From: Acinetobacter baylyi DSM 14961 = CIP 107474
GTDB taxonomy: Bacteria > Pseudomonadota > Gammaproteobacteria > Pseudomonadales > Moraxellaceae
Direction: 5' to 3'
Assembly: GCF_000368685.1 (NCBI RefSeq)
Contig: NZ_KB849627.1
Location: forward strand, 396,963-460,962
DNA: 64,000 nucleotides
Shown here: piece after piece, positions 19,747 through 29,381 of the stretch
How the letters are laid out: each line of letters opens with the position of its first letter
Position numbering within the stretch: the stretch's first letter is position 1
Notes under the pieces: generated by a model
Database searches by the model: none
What the model was told of the DNA's origin: nothing
The model's input: the letters and a program-made list of their open reading frames with translations, nothing else
Position numbers and translations under genes: made by a program

Positions 19747-21201
19747 ATGTTTCAACAAATTTATCAGGAATGGTTCTCCAATATTCGTGCAGATGTACTT
19801 GCCGGATTAGTGGTCGGATTAGCACTTATCCCTGAAGCTATTGCATTTTCAATTATTGCTGGTGTAGATCCACAAGTTGGACTATATGCGTCTTTTTCTA
19901 TGGCAGTCGTGATTGCCTTTATGGGTGGTCGCCCTGCGATGATCTCAGCAGCAACAGGTGCAATGGCCTTGGTTATGGTGAGCTTGGTCAAAGAGCATGG
20001 TCTGAATTATCTGTTTGCAGCCACCATTCTTACTGGCATTATCCAGATTATTGCTGGACAGCTCAAACTTGCCAAACTGATGAGATTCGTCTCAAAATCG
20101 GTTGTTATTGGTTTTGTCAATGCACTTGCAATTTTGATCTTTATGGCTCAGCTTCCAGAACTGATCCATGTATCTGGTCAAGTTTATCTATTTGTTGCAT
20201 TAGGTTTAGCGATCATTTATTTGTTTCCCTATATTCCAAGAATTGGAAAATTAATCCCCTCCCCAATGGTTTGTATTATCACGATTACATTTTTAGCTCT
20301 TATTTTTAGCGCTAATGTCCGTACTGTTGGTGATATGGGACATTTACCCAATACTTTACCGCACTTTTTTGTACCAGATATTCCATGGAATCTTGAAACA
20401 TTATGGATCATCCTGCCATATTCTAGTGCATTAGCAGCAGTTGGCTTGCTGGAATCTATGATGACCGCGACTATTGTCGATGAGCTGACCAATACATCAA
20501 GCAATAAACATCGTGAATGCAAGGGACAAGGAATCGCCAATATTGTTACTGGGTTTATGGGGGGGATGGCCGGATGCGCTATGATTGGGCAGTCTATGAT
20601 TAATGTTAAATCAGGGGCACGTGCTCGTCTTTCAACCTTCGTGGCTGGGGTGTTTTTACTGATTCTAGTGGTATTTATCAGCGATTGGTTAAAAGTCATC
20701 CCGATGGCAGCTTTGGTTGCAGTCATGATCATGGTATCGATAAGTACTTTTGACTGGGGCTCAATCAAAAACTTTAGACGTAATCCAAAGAGCAGTAATA
20801 TCGTGATGCTCACTACAGTTGTGGTGGTGGTCGCGACACATAATCTGGCGATTGGCGTATTGGTCGGCGTATTACTCTCTGCCCTATTTTTAGCTCAGAA
20901 GCTTGAAAATGATGTTCGTGTCGAAACCACATTACATCAAAACACTCGTATTTATGATGTGCGTGGGCAACTCTTTTTTAGCTCATCTGAACGCTTCGCA
21001 AAAGCTTTCGATTTTCAAGAGAATGTAGCGCATGTGATTATTGATCTTACCCATTCTCATATCTGGGATGTTACTACAGTGGCTAGCCTCGATCATATTG
21101 TCGATAAATTTCAAAAAAATGGTATTCAAGTGACTGTAAAAGGACTGAATGAAGCCAGTTCAATCATGATTGAGCAATATGGCACACACTCTAAAATCTG
21201 A
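19747..21201 (+). CDS. SulP/SLC26-family anion permease
   Basis: A 484-residue membrane transporter for sulfate, bicarbonate or a dicarboxylate. The transmembrane core has the family signature near the start ([20 protein letters not shown]) and [20 protein letters not shown] in the second repeat helix. About 11-14 membrane segments run to residue 385. A cytoplasmic STAS domain follows ([38 protein letters not shown]). No carbonic anhydrase or sulfur gene is adjacent, so the substrate is open. The start lies in a hairpin that covers the ribosome binding site. Confidence 0.92.
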   Translation: MFQQIYQEWFSNIRADVLAGLVVGLALIPEAIAFSIIAGVDPQVGLYASFSMAVVIAFMGGRPAMISAATGAMALVMVSLVKEHGLNYLFAATILTGIIQIIAGQLKLAKLMRFVSKSVVIGFVNALAILIFMAQLPELIHVSGQVYLFVALGLAIIYLFPYIPRIGKLIPSPMVCIITITFLALIFSANVRTVGDMGHLPNTLPHFFVPDIPWNLETLWIILPYSSALAAVGLLESMMTATIVDELTNTSSNKHRECKGQGIANIVTGFMGGMAGCAMIGQSMINVKSGARARLSTFVAGVFLLILVVFISDWLKVIPMAALVAVMIMVSISTFDWGSIKNFRRNPKSSNIVMLTTVVVVVATHNLAIGVLVGVLLSALFLAQKLENDVRVETTLHQNTRIYDVRGQLFFSSSERFAKAFDFQENVAHVIIDLTHSHIWDVTTVASLDHIVDKFQKNGIQVTVKGLNEASSIMIEQYGTHSKI

Positions 21202-21213
21202 TTTTTAATTTTG

Positions 21214-21247
21214 AAAAGCCTCCTATATAAGATACTAGGAGGCTTAT
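21214..21247. terminator. Bidirectional terminator after sulP
   Basis: A 10-bp stem AAGCCTCCTA / TAGGAGGCTT with a 10-base loop, between convergent sulP and the receptor gene. Confidence 0.8.
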
Positions 21248-21265
21248 TAACCAGGCTGCTTAACT

Positions 21266-23464
21266 TTAGAACTGATAATTTAAACGAACCAATACATTAC
21301 GTGGCGTTCCAGGTAGGTCAGCAGATCGCCAATATTTTTTATCTGTCAAATTATTAATAGCCAAAGTAACATTCCATGGATCTGCACTATAGCCTATCGC
21401 AGCATCTACACGCGAAAAACCATCAATATGCACAGGTGTAGAGTTTAGATTGCCATTTTGGTAAGAATAGAACGATCCTTGATAGGTCACACCTGATTCA
21501 ACATATACACTTTCGATTGGTAAATAACGAATAAACAGGTTTCCTGTATTTTTCGATACCTTATCAAGTGGCGCATTTACCGTGTTTGGATATTGAACAT
21601 TGTCTTTAACCTTTGCATCTGTGTAGCCATAGCCTCCACGAACAAATACGTTATCCAGCATTCGTCCAATAAAACCAAACTCTAAACCTTTCGATTGATG
21701 CTCACCTGCAACAGCCCAAAGATCAGGCTGATTATCACGGTCAGGCTGATAACGTATGTTATGTTTACGAATATCAAAGACTGAAAATTGTGTATTGAGT
21801 CGCTGATCTAACCAGTCACTTTTAACTCCAATCTCAAACTGATCATTAAATTGTGGCTCGGCATTCACCACGTTAGAAGAAACGGAGTTTACCGCTACAG
21901 ATCCACCAAAAGGAGCAAAACTACGACTATAGGAAGTATAAAAGCTATGTGCAGATACGGGCTGCCAAATCAATCCAACGTTTGGACTAAACGTACCTTC
22001 CTGTTTAGCGTAATATTCATCAACATCCAGTTTATTTTTTACTTTTACCTGAGTAGATGAATCATAAACGTCATACCTGCCACCCAGTAACAATTTAATC
22101 TGATCATTAAAACTAATCAAATCTTGGGCAAAGAACCCAAGATTCAGACCTTCACTCAGATTATGAGTGGTCATTTGCGCATTATTTCGATCAAATGTCT
22201 CTATGACTTGCCCTGTGTAAGGGTTGAAATAACCATATAAGGAAATACTACCACTTGAGTAATTTCCTAACTTTGGTTCGCGTATTTCTTTTGTGACATC
22301 TGTTCCCAGCATCACATTATGCTGAATGGGACCTGTATTCAACTCCCCTGTAATATCAAAAGTATTGGTGATGGTTTTATTCATGGTTTGCTGCCAAGCA
22401 TAACTCTGACGAATAAAACCTTGATATAAACAGGTCGCAGATTGAACTGTACAATAGGTTCCACCAAAGTAATTATCAAAGTTTTGATAAGCTTGACGAT
22501 AACTTAAGGCCCAATGAAAATTCCAGTTAGGCACATACTCATATTTAAGATCTGTACGAATAACTTGAGATTCATCATCAATAAAATCACCTTGATGAGC
22601 AAAACCCTGCCTGATTGAAGGAAACACGTTATTTTTTGCCAAATCAAAATAAGATGGCCCACGATCTGGCACACGGTGCAATTTATCGTAGGTATATTGT
22701 GTCGTCCAGAGTAATGTTTGATCATCATTTCGATAAGTTATACTCGGTGATACCATTACTTGGCGTTGTTCTATGCCACGTCTAAAGCTATCGGCCTCTG
22801 CATACTCACTGGTTAAGCGCACTGCCCAGTTCTCGTTAATCGCCTGATTCAAATCTAGAGTCGTGCCATGATTATTCCATGAACCAGCATATACCCCGAT
22901 CGAGCTTTTTGAGTCAAAGTTGGCATACTTACTCACCATATTGATTACACCGCCACCACCACTACGGCCATATAAAACAGAGGCTGGCCCTTTTAATATC
23001 TCGATTCGTTCGATATTGGCAGTACTGCGACGAATCTGCCCGCTGTCACGAATACCATCACGATAGATATCACTGGTATCCGCATTAAAACCACGTAAAA
23101 CTATACCATCTCCACGAGTATCATAATTCGTGGAGATGCCTGGTGTACCTTGCAACATGACACTTAGATCATTTGCTCCATATATCTTGTATTTCTGAAC
23201 ATCAATCGTATCAATGGTCTGCGGAACATCCTTCTTTTTTAAGCCACTACGCGTTACATTCGCTTGATCGTAATCAATGTAACTTTTGATTGGATCTAGC
23301 TCACTCATGGCCTCAATCTTTAAAGTAGGTAAAACAGCTGTAATCTTGCTTGCTTCTGAAGTATCTGTTGCCATGACATGTTGTGTTTGCAAAATCATCA
23401 AACTCAATACACTGTACTTAAATGCTGCTTGACCTGGATGAAAAAATAAAAAATGTTGAAACAT
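21266..23464 (-). CDS. TonB-dependent siderophore receptor
   Basis: Outer-membrane receptor of 732 residues that imports an iron-siderophore complex with energy from TonB. The plug domain (about 75-200) has DVPQTIDTIDVQKYKIYGAND and IERIEILKGPASVLYGRSGG, the usual TonB-receptor box. The 22-strand barrel follows and ends in NVLVRLNYQF with a C-terminal Phe. The pattern is that of FhuE/FpvA/Fiu-like siderophore receptors, but the ligand cannot be inferred. No siderophore synthesis, TonB or ABC genes lie nearby. A Fur-like box is present upstream. Confidence 0.93.
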   Translation of the reverse strand: MFQHFLFFHPGQAAFKYSVLSLMILQTQHVMATDTSEASKITAVLPTLKIEAMSELDPIKSYIDYDQANVTRSGLKKKDVPQTIDTIDVQKYKIYGANDLSVMLQGTPGISTNYDTRGDGIVLRGFNADTSDIYRDGIRDSGQIRRSTANIERIEILKGPASVLYGRSGGGGVINMVSKYANFDSKSSIGVYAGSWNNHGTTLDLNQAINENWAVRLTSEYAEADSFRRGIEQRQVMVSPSITYRNDDQTLLWTTQYTYDKLHRVPDRGPSYFDLAKNNVFPSIRQGFAHQGDFIDDESQVIRTDLKYEYVPNWNFHWALSYRQAYQNFDNYFGGTYCTVQSATCLYQGFIRQSYAWQQTMNKTITNTFDITGELNTGPIQHNVMLGTDVTKEIREPKLGNYSSGSISLYGYFNPYTGQVIETFDRNNAQMTTHNLSEGLNLGFFAQDLISFNDQIKLLLGGRYDVYDSSTQVKVKNKLDVDEYYAKQEGTFSPNVGLIWQPVSAHSFYTSYSRSFAPFGGSVAVNSVSSNVVNAEPQFNDQFEIGVKSDWLDQRLNTQFSVFDIRKHNIRYQPDRDNQPDLWAVAGEHQSKGLEFGFIGRMLDNVFVRGGYGYTDAKVKDNVQYPNTVNAPLDKVSKNTGNLFIRYLPIESVYVESGVTYQGSFYSYQNGNLNSTPVHIDGFSRVDAAIGYSADPWNVTLAINNLTDKKYWRSADLPGTPRNVLVRLNYQF

Positions 23465-23921
23465 TAAAATTTACCCAAAATGAAGGGAGATGAAAAATAG
23501 AATTTTAATGCAAAAAGTTCTCATTTGCATTACATTTTTCATACAATTACTTCATAAAAAATTAAGATTCAGATAGGTCTTTCGACCATATGTTCATACC
23601 AAAGGTCTTTAATTACTTCTTTTAAAACAAGTAAATTCTATTAAATAGTTATTTAATCGCATGAAATTATTTATTTTTTATCCACAAAATTTATCCATAA
23701 TTCAGTATAATTATTTATTCTCTTGATTTACATAATAATAGTTAAAAAATGCCATCTTCTTGTTGTATAACTTTTATGCAAATAATTATTTTGAAATTAA
23801 AAAGATCGATTTTGCAATTCCCTAAAGTAATTAATTTATTATATATATTCGGGCTTAAAATCTTATAACTTGATAATTAATTCAAAAGTTAAAATACAGT
23901 TTAATGTAAGGACAGATATAG
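23465..23921. other. AT-rich intergenic region upstream of the receptor
   Basis: About 457 bases between divergent genes, with long A/T runs. Apart from the Fur-like box near the receptor start, no structured element or gene is seen. Confidence 0.55.
23507..23531 (-). promoter_or_regulatory. Fur-like iron box upstream of the TonB receptor
   Basis: An inverted repeat AATGCAAA / TTTGCATT with a 9-base centre. On the minus strand the core GCAAATGAGAACTTTTTGC agrees with the classical Fur consensus at 11 of 19 positions. It lies 43 bases before the receptor ATG, where a repressor would block transcription. Confidence 0.55.
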
Positions 23922-24191
23922 ATGAATATTATTTTAATTGATTTAAGTCAATCCATCTCAAAAAACTTAGGGATCAAAACAATTGGTCTCGCACCTAAAG
24001 TGGGTGAATGGATTGAGCTTAATCATGAAAAGACATCTGCAATCTATGAAATTTTAACCATCGTTCATCGTACAGATAATACCCCAGAAGTATACATTCG
24101 ATACTTAGGGCAACTTCCCGATCTTCTTAAACAACGGTTTCAAGCAGGACAAAGCTTTAGCTTAGAGCAATGGGATCAATGTTTTAATTGA
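23922..24191 (+). CDS. Hypothetical 89-residue protein
   Basis: A soluble-looking protein (MNIILIDLSQSISKNLGIKT) that I do not recognise. It has no signal peptide or membrane segment. Central residues GEWIELNHEKTSAIYEILTI suggest a small beta-rich fold. A Shine-Dalgarno (AAGGACAG) precedes the ATG, which supports expression. It stands alone in an AT-rich area. Confidence 0.6.
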   Translation: MNIILIDLSQSISKNLGIKTIGLAPKVGEWIELNHEKTSAIYEILTIVHRTDNTPEVYIRYLGQLPDLLKQRFQAGQSFSLEQWDQCFN

Positions 24192-24209
24192 TATTATCCC
24201 TGTTTTAGC

Positions 24210-24244
24210 ATGATGGATAGTTTGAATTTCAACCTATCTATCAT
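24210..24244 (+). terminator. Weak hairpin after the 89-residue gene
   Basis: ATGATGGATAG pairs with CTATCTATCAT at ten of eleven positions, with a 13-base loop, 18 bases after the stop codon. No T-run follows, so termination would be weak. Confidence 0.35.
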
Positions 24245-24708
24245 ACTAATCAAAATGGTATTTAACAAAGTTAATTTTTTATATTAACCACCTCAAATCA
24301 CGGATAAGAATTCTTCTTTAAAATCATACAATAAAAGCAGTTTTGTGCTTATTGTTTAAAATTCTATACTCAAGTTATTGACTTTATTTTTCTCAAAATG
24401 ATGGATCTCTCTTAAAATATCGGATTGTGTTTCGTTAAGCAGGCTTCTGGTTAATTATAAGTGTGATTAAATTATTTAAACAATGTATGTATTTATAGTT
24501 TTTAATCATGTTTACATCGTTTGCATTTTATACAATTAACCACTTAGATTTGAATAAAAGTTTTCATATACCCATTTCTAAAATGTTAACAAGATACCTG
24601 AGCAAAATGCTGGATTATTTCATATTGTAATTCGCCTTGTAGTTATTTGTATTTGATTTTATTATGAAATTGAAAGACGATTGAACCAATGACTCTTTCA
24701 ACTCTAGC

Positions 24709-24736
24709 TTGATCTTGCTTTTGAACGTTTTATAAG
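24709..24736 (+). promoter_or_regulatory. Possible promoter of the Usp gene
   Basis: TTGATC, 16 bases, TATAAG, ending 29 bases before the ATG. The match is moderate. Confidence 0.4.
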
Positions 24737-24765
24737 AATTATTGATAACATAGGAATATAACATT

Positions 24766-25209
24766 ATGAGTTACCAACATATTTTAGTTCCAGTTGACGG
24801 CTCTGATATCTCTTTGGCAGCATTCCGACAAGCTGCATCCATTGCCAAAGCTTTTGGGAGCAGATTAACTGCAATCAGTCTATTGGCTGTTGATCCGTTT
24901 AGTGGTGTTGATTTCTACTATGTATCACCAATCATGAAAGATTATTTCATTGAAGCACAAGCCAAAGCAGAAGAAACGCTCAATCACTTGAGTGCTATAG
25001 GCGCAGAATATGGCGTTGCCGTTGAGACACAAATTGTGAAAGGTGAGGTATCTGCTGAAGGCATTATTAATACAGCAGAAGAACTCAAGATTGACTTGAT
25101 TGTTATGGGTTCTCATGGCCGTAAGGGCATCCAAAAATTCTTCCTAGGAAGTTTTGCCCAAGATGTATTAGGAAATACTGAACTTCCGGTATTAATTGTT
25201 AAAAAATAG
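24766..25209 (+). CDS. Universal stress protein, UspA family
   Basis: A 147-residue single-domain Usp protein, usually a nucleotide-binding dimer that helps cells survive stress. The start YQHILVPVDGSDISLAAFRQ and the C-terminal ATP-binding motif MGSHGRKGIQKFFLGSFAQD (G-2x-G-9x-G-S/T) are intact. The Shine-Dalgarno is modest (AGGAATATAAC). Its exact role is unknown. Confidence 0.93.
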   Translation: MSYQHILVPVDGSDISLAAFRQAASIAKAFGSRLTAISLLAVDPFSGVDFYYVSPIMKDYFIEAQAKAEETLNHLSAIGAEYGVAVETQIVKGEVSAEGIINTAEELKIDLIVMGSHGRKGIQKFFLGSFAQDVLGNTELPVLIVKK

Positions 25210-25219
25210 TCTTTTAAGC

Positions 25220-25254
25220 ATGTCTGGTAGAAATATTTTCTATCAGACATTTTG
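25220..25254 (+). terminator. Probable terminator of the Usp gene
   Basis: ATGTCTGGTAGAAA pairs with TTTCTATCAGACAT (14 bp including one G-T wobble), followed by TTTG. It lies 11 bases after the stop. Confidence 0.65.
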
Positions 25255-25417
25255 ATCTATATGTTTCTGCTCAATAATTTTAATCTTAATATATTTGAAT
25301 GAAATAAGCACTTTTTAGAAAATTTGTGATTTTATGTTCAAAGTTGTCTATTGTTATATATCTGTCACACATCAATGAGATAAAATCTTAAACTCCAAGG
25401 TTTTAAGGTCATTTCCA

Positions 25418-25636
25418 ATGTCTCTTCGTAAAGGAATTTATAAACACTACAAAGGGCAACTTTATCAAGTATTACATGTTGCAAAGCATAGCGAAACTGA
25501 AGAGCAACTCGTCATTTATCAATGTTTGTATGGTGATTACTCAATCTGGGCTCGCCCCCTAAGCATGTTTACTGAAACCGTAGAAGTGGACCAGCATATT
25601 ATTCCACGTTTCCAATTTCTCCACCCAGTAGAATAA
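25418..25636 (+). CDS. DUF1653 domain protein
   Basis: A 72-residue protein with the complete DUF1653 signature: [34 protein letters not shown] followed by [13 protein letters not shown]. The fold is a small beta barrel; function is not known, although the domain is sometimes fused to NUDIX enzymes. It is followed after 42 bases by a methyltransferase gene on the same strand. Confidence 0.88.
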   Translation: MSLRKGIYKHYKGQLYQVLHVAKHSETEEQLVIYQCLYGDYSIWARPLSMFTETVEVDQHIIPRFQFLHPVE

Positions 25637-25678
25637 TAATAATCTTTTAAATAATGAATAACTTATGAGAATTTGAAA

Positions 25679-26266
25679 ATGCCAAAATTACCTTTTATAC
25701 AACGTGTTTCTGATTTATATGATCAGTTTCAAAAACATGATGCAAAGCAGACAGATCGTTTACTGCGTTATCGCAATATTGAACCCGATTCGGCTCAATT
25801 TTTATCTATGTTGATTCGAATACAACACTCAAAAAATATTCTTGAAATTGGAACGTCTACAGGTCATTCCACACTGTGGCTAGCAGAAGCTGCACAACAA
25901 ACTCAAGGAAAAGTAACTACACTTGAAATAGAGCCTGCACGAAGCCAACAGGCTGCAATGTTTGCACAAGAACTCGGCGTAAATCAATACGTTGATTTTT
26001 GGATAGGTGATGCAGCAGATTATTTAAGTGAGTCCATTGAAGTTTTTGATTTGATTCTTCTTGATGCCGAGAGAAGCTTTTATTCAGGTTACTGGGAAGA
26101 TTTAAAGCGTTTGATAAAACCACATGGTGGTATATTAATTGTTGATAACGTCATTTCTCATGCGACAGAAGTGAAGCCATTTCTTGAAATCATTCGTCAT
26201 GACTCACGATTTATGAGTACAACCATCGCACTGGGTGCGGGACTATTTATGGTCGTTTCACAATAA
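25679..26266 (+). CDS. SAM-dependent O-methyltransferase family protein
   Basis: A 195-residue class I methyltransferase resembling catechol/caffeoyl-CoA O-methyltransferases. Motif I is ILEIGTSTGHSTLWLAEAA (about residues 55-73), followed by VTTLEIEPARSQQA (acidic ribose ligand) and FDLILLDAERSFY with VDNVISH as the metal-binding region. The substrate is unknown. The ATG at 25679 is preferred over a TTG two codons earlier. Confidence 0.85.
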   Translation: MPKLPFIQRVSDLYDQFQKHDAKQTDRLLRYRNIEPDSAQFLSMLIRIQHSKNILEIGTSTGHSTLWLAEAAQQTQGKVTTLEIEPARSQQAAMFAQELGVNQYVDFWIGDAADYLSESIEVFDLILLDAERSFYSGYWEDLKRLIKPHGGILIVDNVISHATEVKPFLEIIRHDSRFMSTTIALGAGLFMVVSQ

Positions 26267-26275
26267 GTAGAAATT

Positions 26276-26545
26276 TTATAAAATTGAAACCCTGTTAAAG
26301 TGCAAATCAAATTCGATATATTTATGAACAAAAGCGGCCTTATCGTGTGCCCTTAATAAATTGTCATATATAAAAAGTGGTACAGGATGATATAAATCTC
26401 CTGTGCCATTTTCATAAAAAATCTTCAAATGGCGTGTATTGGCATCATATTTCCAAGACTTTACACTCACAAGTTTATGCATATAAGCTCCTGTGTTGAA
26501 ATCAAGAAATGAATCAAGTTTAAATTGTGCTGTATTGTTTGACAT
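26276..26545 (-). CDS. KTSC domain protein
   Basis: An 89-residue protein whose C-terminal two thirds form a KTSC domain: VSVKSWKYDANTRHLKIFYENG and GDLYHPVPLFIYDNLLRA. The domain is named for its occurrence at the C-terminus of some lysyl-tRNA synthetases. Function is unknown. The gene converges on the methyltransferase with a 9-base gap. The ATG at 26545 is chosen; an ATG eight codons earlier is possible. Confidence 0.8.
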   Translation of the reverse strand: MSNNTAQFKLDSFLDFNTGAYMHKLVSVKSWKYDANTRHLKIFYENGTGDLYHPVPLFIYDNLLRAHDKAAFVHKYIEFDLHFNRVSIL

Positions 26546-26732
26546 TACTTGAAACGATATATGATACAAAGAGAAAATTTGTAAACCTTAAAGTCCAATT
26601 ACTTTATATGTTATTTAAGTTCTAAAATTCAAAAAACCGATTAAAACAATAAAAACATACTGTTTCACCTATTCTAACTTTTATCGTATGATCCTCATCA
26701 AGTTAAAGAATTTACTCCTTTGGAGCTTCAAC

Positions 26733-28292
26733 ATGTTAGACCAAAATATCAAAACTCAACTTAAAGCTTATTTAGAACGTTTGGAAAGCCCAATTGAATT
26801 GGTCGCTGCACTCGATGACTCAGACAAAGCTGCCAAAATCAAAGAACTGGTCACTGAAATTGCAGAACTCTCCAACCAGGTGACAGCACGTTTTGATGGT
26901 CAGAATACACGCCGTCCAAGTTTCGGTATTGCCAAAGCCGGTGAACAACCTCGTGTGTTCTTTGCAGGCTTGCCGATGGGGCATGAGTTTACCTCACTCA
27001 TTCTGGCATTGTTACAAACCTCAGGTTATGCACCTAAAGTGTCTGATGAAATCTTAAACCAGATTAAAGGCCTTAACTTAAAAGCTGATTTTGATGTGTT
27101 TGTTTCTTTAAGCTGTCATAACTGTCCAGACGTGGTCCAGGCGTTAAACTTGATTGCGATCTATAATCCAAACAGTACTGCGACCATGATTGATGGTGCT
27201 TTCTTTCAGGATGAAGTCGAAGAACGCAAAATCATGGCCGTACCAATGGTGTTCCAGAATGGCAATCACATCGGTCAGGGTCGTATGACGCTAGAGGAAA
27301 TTGTCGCGAAACTGGACAGCAATGCTGCTGAGAAAGATGCCGCTGCCATTAATGCAAAAGATGCCTTTGATGTATTGGTCGTAGGTGCTGGTCCTGCTGG
27401 TGGTACTGCCGCGATCTATGCAGCACGTAAAGGTATTCGTACTGGTATGATTGCCGAGCGCTTTGGTGGTCAGGTGATGGACACCATGGACATTGAAAAT
27501 TTCACCTCTGTACAAAAAACGGTGGGGCCAAAGTTTGCTGCGGATATGGAAGCACATGTCCGTGAATATGATGTTGATATCATGAATTTGCAACGTGTCA
27601 GTAAGATCGTGGGTGCAGATCAAACTGCTTCAGGTCTGGTTGAAGTTGAACTGGAAAATGGGGCTAAGGTTGAATCAAAAACCGTGATTTTATCGACGGG
27701 TGCGCGCTGGAGAAAAATGGGGGTTCCTGGTGAGCAGGAATATGCCACTCGTGGTGTCGCATATTGCCCACACTGTGATGGTCCATTGTTTAAAGGCAAG
27801 AAAGTTGCGGTGATTGGTGGAGGTAACTCGGGTGTCGAAGCTGCAATTGATTTAGCAGGAATTGTTGAGCATGTAACGCTGGTGGAATTTGATACCAAAC
27901 TTCGTGCAGACCAGGTATTGCAGGACAAGCTAAATAGTTTGCCAAATGCGACCATTATTACCAATGCACTTTCTACAGAGGTGATCGGTGATGGTGCTCA
28001 AGTGACGGGTTTGAAGTATAAAGACCGTGCGACAGATACAGAACACACGATTGAGCTGGCAGGGATTTTTGTACAGATTGGCTTGTTACCAAACACTGAC
28101 TTTCTTAAAGGTTCGGTAGAGTTAAGCCCACGAGGTGAGATCATCATCAATGAGCGCAATGAAACCAATGTGAAGGGTGTGTTTGCAGCAGGTGACTGTA
28201 CCACAGTGCCGTACAAGCAGATCATCATTGCCACAGGTGAAGGTGCCAAAGCGTCTCTGTCTGCTTTTGATTATATTATTCGTCATGGCTGA
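26733..28292 (+). CDS. ahpF: Alkyl hydroperoxide reductase subunit F
   Basis: NADH-dependent flavoprotein that reduces the peroxiredoxin AhpC. The 519 residues consist of two N-terminal thioredoxin-like folds with the active pair in [12 protein letters not shown] (near residue 130), then a thioredoxin-reductase-like part. FAD is bound by [22 protein letters not shown] and NAD by [19 protein letters not shown], with the second redox pair in [27 protein letters not shown] is the C-terminal FAD motif. The ATG at 26733 is chosen for GGAG 8 bases upstream. ahpC is not adjacent. Confidence 0.97.
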   Translation: MLDQNIKTQLKAYLERLESPIELVAALDDSDKAAKIKELVTEIAELSNQVTARFDGQNTRRPSFGIAKAGEQPRVFFAGLPMGHEFTSLILALLQTSGYAPKVSDEILNQIKGLNLKADFDVFVSLSCHNCPDVVQALNLIAIYNPNSTATMIDGAFFQDEVEERKIMAVPMVFQNGNHIGQGRMTLEEIVAKLDSNAAEKDAAAINAKDAFDVLVVGAGPAGGTAAIYAARKGIRTGMIAERFGGQVMDTMDIENFTSVQKTVGPKFAADMEAHVREYDVDIMNLQRVSKIVGADQTASGLVEVELENGAKVESKTVILSTGARWRKMGVPGEQEYATRGVAYCPHCDGPLFKGKKVAVIGGGNSGVEAAIDLAGIVEHVTLVEFDTKLRADQVLQDKLNSLPNATIITNALSTEVIGDGAQVTGLKYKDRATDTEHTIELAGIFVQIGLLPNTDFLKGSVELSPRGEIIINERNETNVKGVFAAGDCTTVPYKQIIIATGEGAKASLSAFDYIIRHG

Positions 28293-28322
28293 TTAATCTC
28301 TATTTATAAGCTCACTTTTTAT

Positions 28323-28359
28323 AAGGCTTATCTCCCTCGATAGATAAGCCTTTTTTTTT
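28323..28359 (+). terminator. Terminator of ahpF
   Basis: Stem AAGGCTTATCT / AGATAAGCCTT with an 8-base loop, followed by nine or more T residues. Confidence 0.93.
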
Positions 28360-28469
28360 ATTGCATTTTTTAACATTTTATTTACAAATATAAAGCACTT
28401 CCCTCTCCCATTTAAGCTTAACATTTAGTCTTCCATGTTTATTGGATGCCAAAATAGAAGGAATAAACA

Positions 28470-28814
28470 ATGAAAAAATTAATGATGATCATGGGTATTG
28501 CTGCTGCCGTAACATTAGTTGGATGTAGTAAAGAAAAAGCACCAGAAACTGGTGCAACGACTGGCCAGCATTTAGAAAATGCTGCGACTCAAGCAGGCCA
28601 TGACGTTGAGCATGCTACTTCTGATGCTGCCGCAAAAATTGATGCTGCAACAAATACTGCAGTTACCAAGATTGATGCTGCTGCCGATCATGCTGCTGCA
28701 TCAACAGAACATGCTGCTGATAAAGCAGAAGTTGCTACTCGTGATGCTGCTCACGACGCTGCTGCTTCTGTAGAAAAGACTGCTAAAAATGTGAAAGAAG
28801 ATGCTAAGAACTAA
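28470..28814 (+). CDS. Alanine-rich helical lipoprotein
   Basis: A 114-residue protein with a lipobox at VTLVGCSKE (Cys near residue 19). The rest is low-complexity and Ala/Asp/His/Lys-rich, with recurring patterns such as AADHAA, EHAADKA and RDAAHDAA. It should form one long amphipathic helix, like Lpp-type or LEA-like envelope proteins. Function is unknown. Good expression signals are present (AAGGAATAAACA before the ATG, terminator after the stop). Confidence 0.8.
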   Translation: MKKLMMIMGIAAAVTLVGCSKEKAPETGATTGQHLENAATQAGHDVEHATSDAAAKIDAATNTAVTKIDAAADHAAASTEHAADKAEVATRDAAHDAAASVEKTAKNVKEDAKN

Positions 28815-28828
28815 GTATCACCACATAA

Positions 28829-28856
28829 AAAATCCCACATAATGTGGGATTTTTTA
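28829..28856. terminator. Bidirectional terminator after the alanine-rich lipoprotein
   Basis: AATCCCAC-ATAAT-GTGGGATT flanked by A and T runs on both sides, between convergent genes. Confidence 0.9.
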
Positions 28857-28875
28857 TGTCAGACGGATTAGAAAA

Positions 28876-29217
28876 TTAAGCGTCTGGCGCAGCACTATAT
28901 TGTTCAACCAATGGTTTTAACTCACCATTTTGGAACATTTCCAACATGATATCGCTACCACCGATGAGTTCGCCATTAACCCATAATTGAGGGAACGTTG
29001 GCCAGTTTGCAATCGCAGGAAGTGTTGCGCGAATATCTGGATTCTCCAGAATATTCACATACGCAAATGGGCGCCCAATTTGACTGAGTGCTTCAACTGC
29101 ACGTGCAGAAAAACCGCACTGTGGAAATTGTGGCGTGCCTTTCATATAAAGCAATACCGCATGTTTAGCAATTTGATCACGAATTAACGCTTCTGTATCA
29201 CGCGCTTGTTCAGTCAT
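28876..29217 (-). CDS. grxD: Monothiol glutaredoxin
   Basis: A 113-residue CGFS-type glutaredoxin that carries or inserts Fe-S clusters. The hallmark PQCGFSARAVEAL is at about residues 29-41, after LLYMKGTPQFP, and the glutathione-binding WPTFPQLWVNGELIGGSDI follows. The start at 29217 is supported by GAGGA 7 bases upstream; an ATG 16 codons earlier is less likely. Confidence 0.96.
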   Translation of the reverse strand: MTEQARDTEALIRDQIAKHAVLLYMKGTPQFPQCGFSARAVEALSQIGRPFAYVNILENPDIRATLPAIANWPTFPQLWVNGELIGGSDIMLEMFQNGELKPLVEQYSAAPDA

Positions 29218-29381
29218 AGATAAATCCTCAACTAATCTCATCACATTATACCTAAAAGTATTCAAACAGTGTGACCGATCATGAGATTTCTATTTTAATT
29301 TTGGTTTTACTCTTTCATTCCGTGATGGTTTTTGCTTATATAAACCCTCCTATTCATTTCATTCACAGATAAGAGCACGTC

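Larger units (their letters stand above)
24192..24765. other. Intergenic region before the Usp gene
   Basis: About 574 very AT-rich bases. It contains a hairpin at its left end (possible terminator) and a plausible promoter for the Usp gene at its right end. No convincing gene or RNA is seen between them. Confidence 0.55.

Noticed and set aside
20229..20813. A 194-codon open frame antisense to sulP
   Set aside because: It is a shadow of the transporter's coding pattern, with no start signal or family match.
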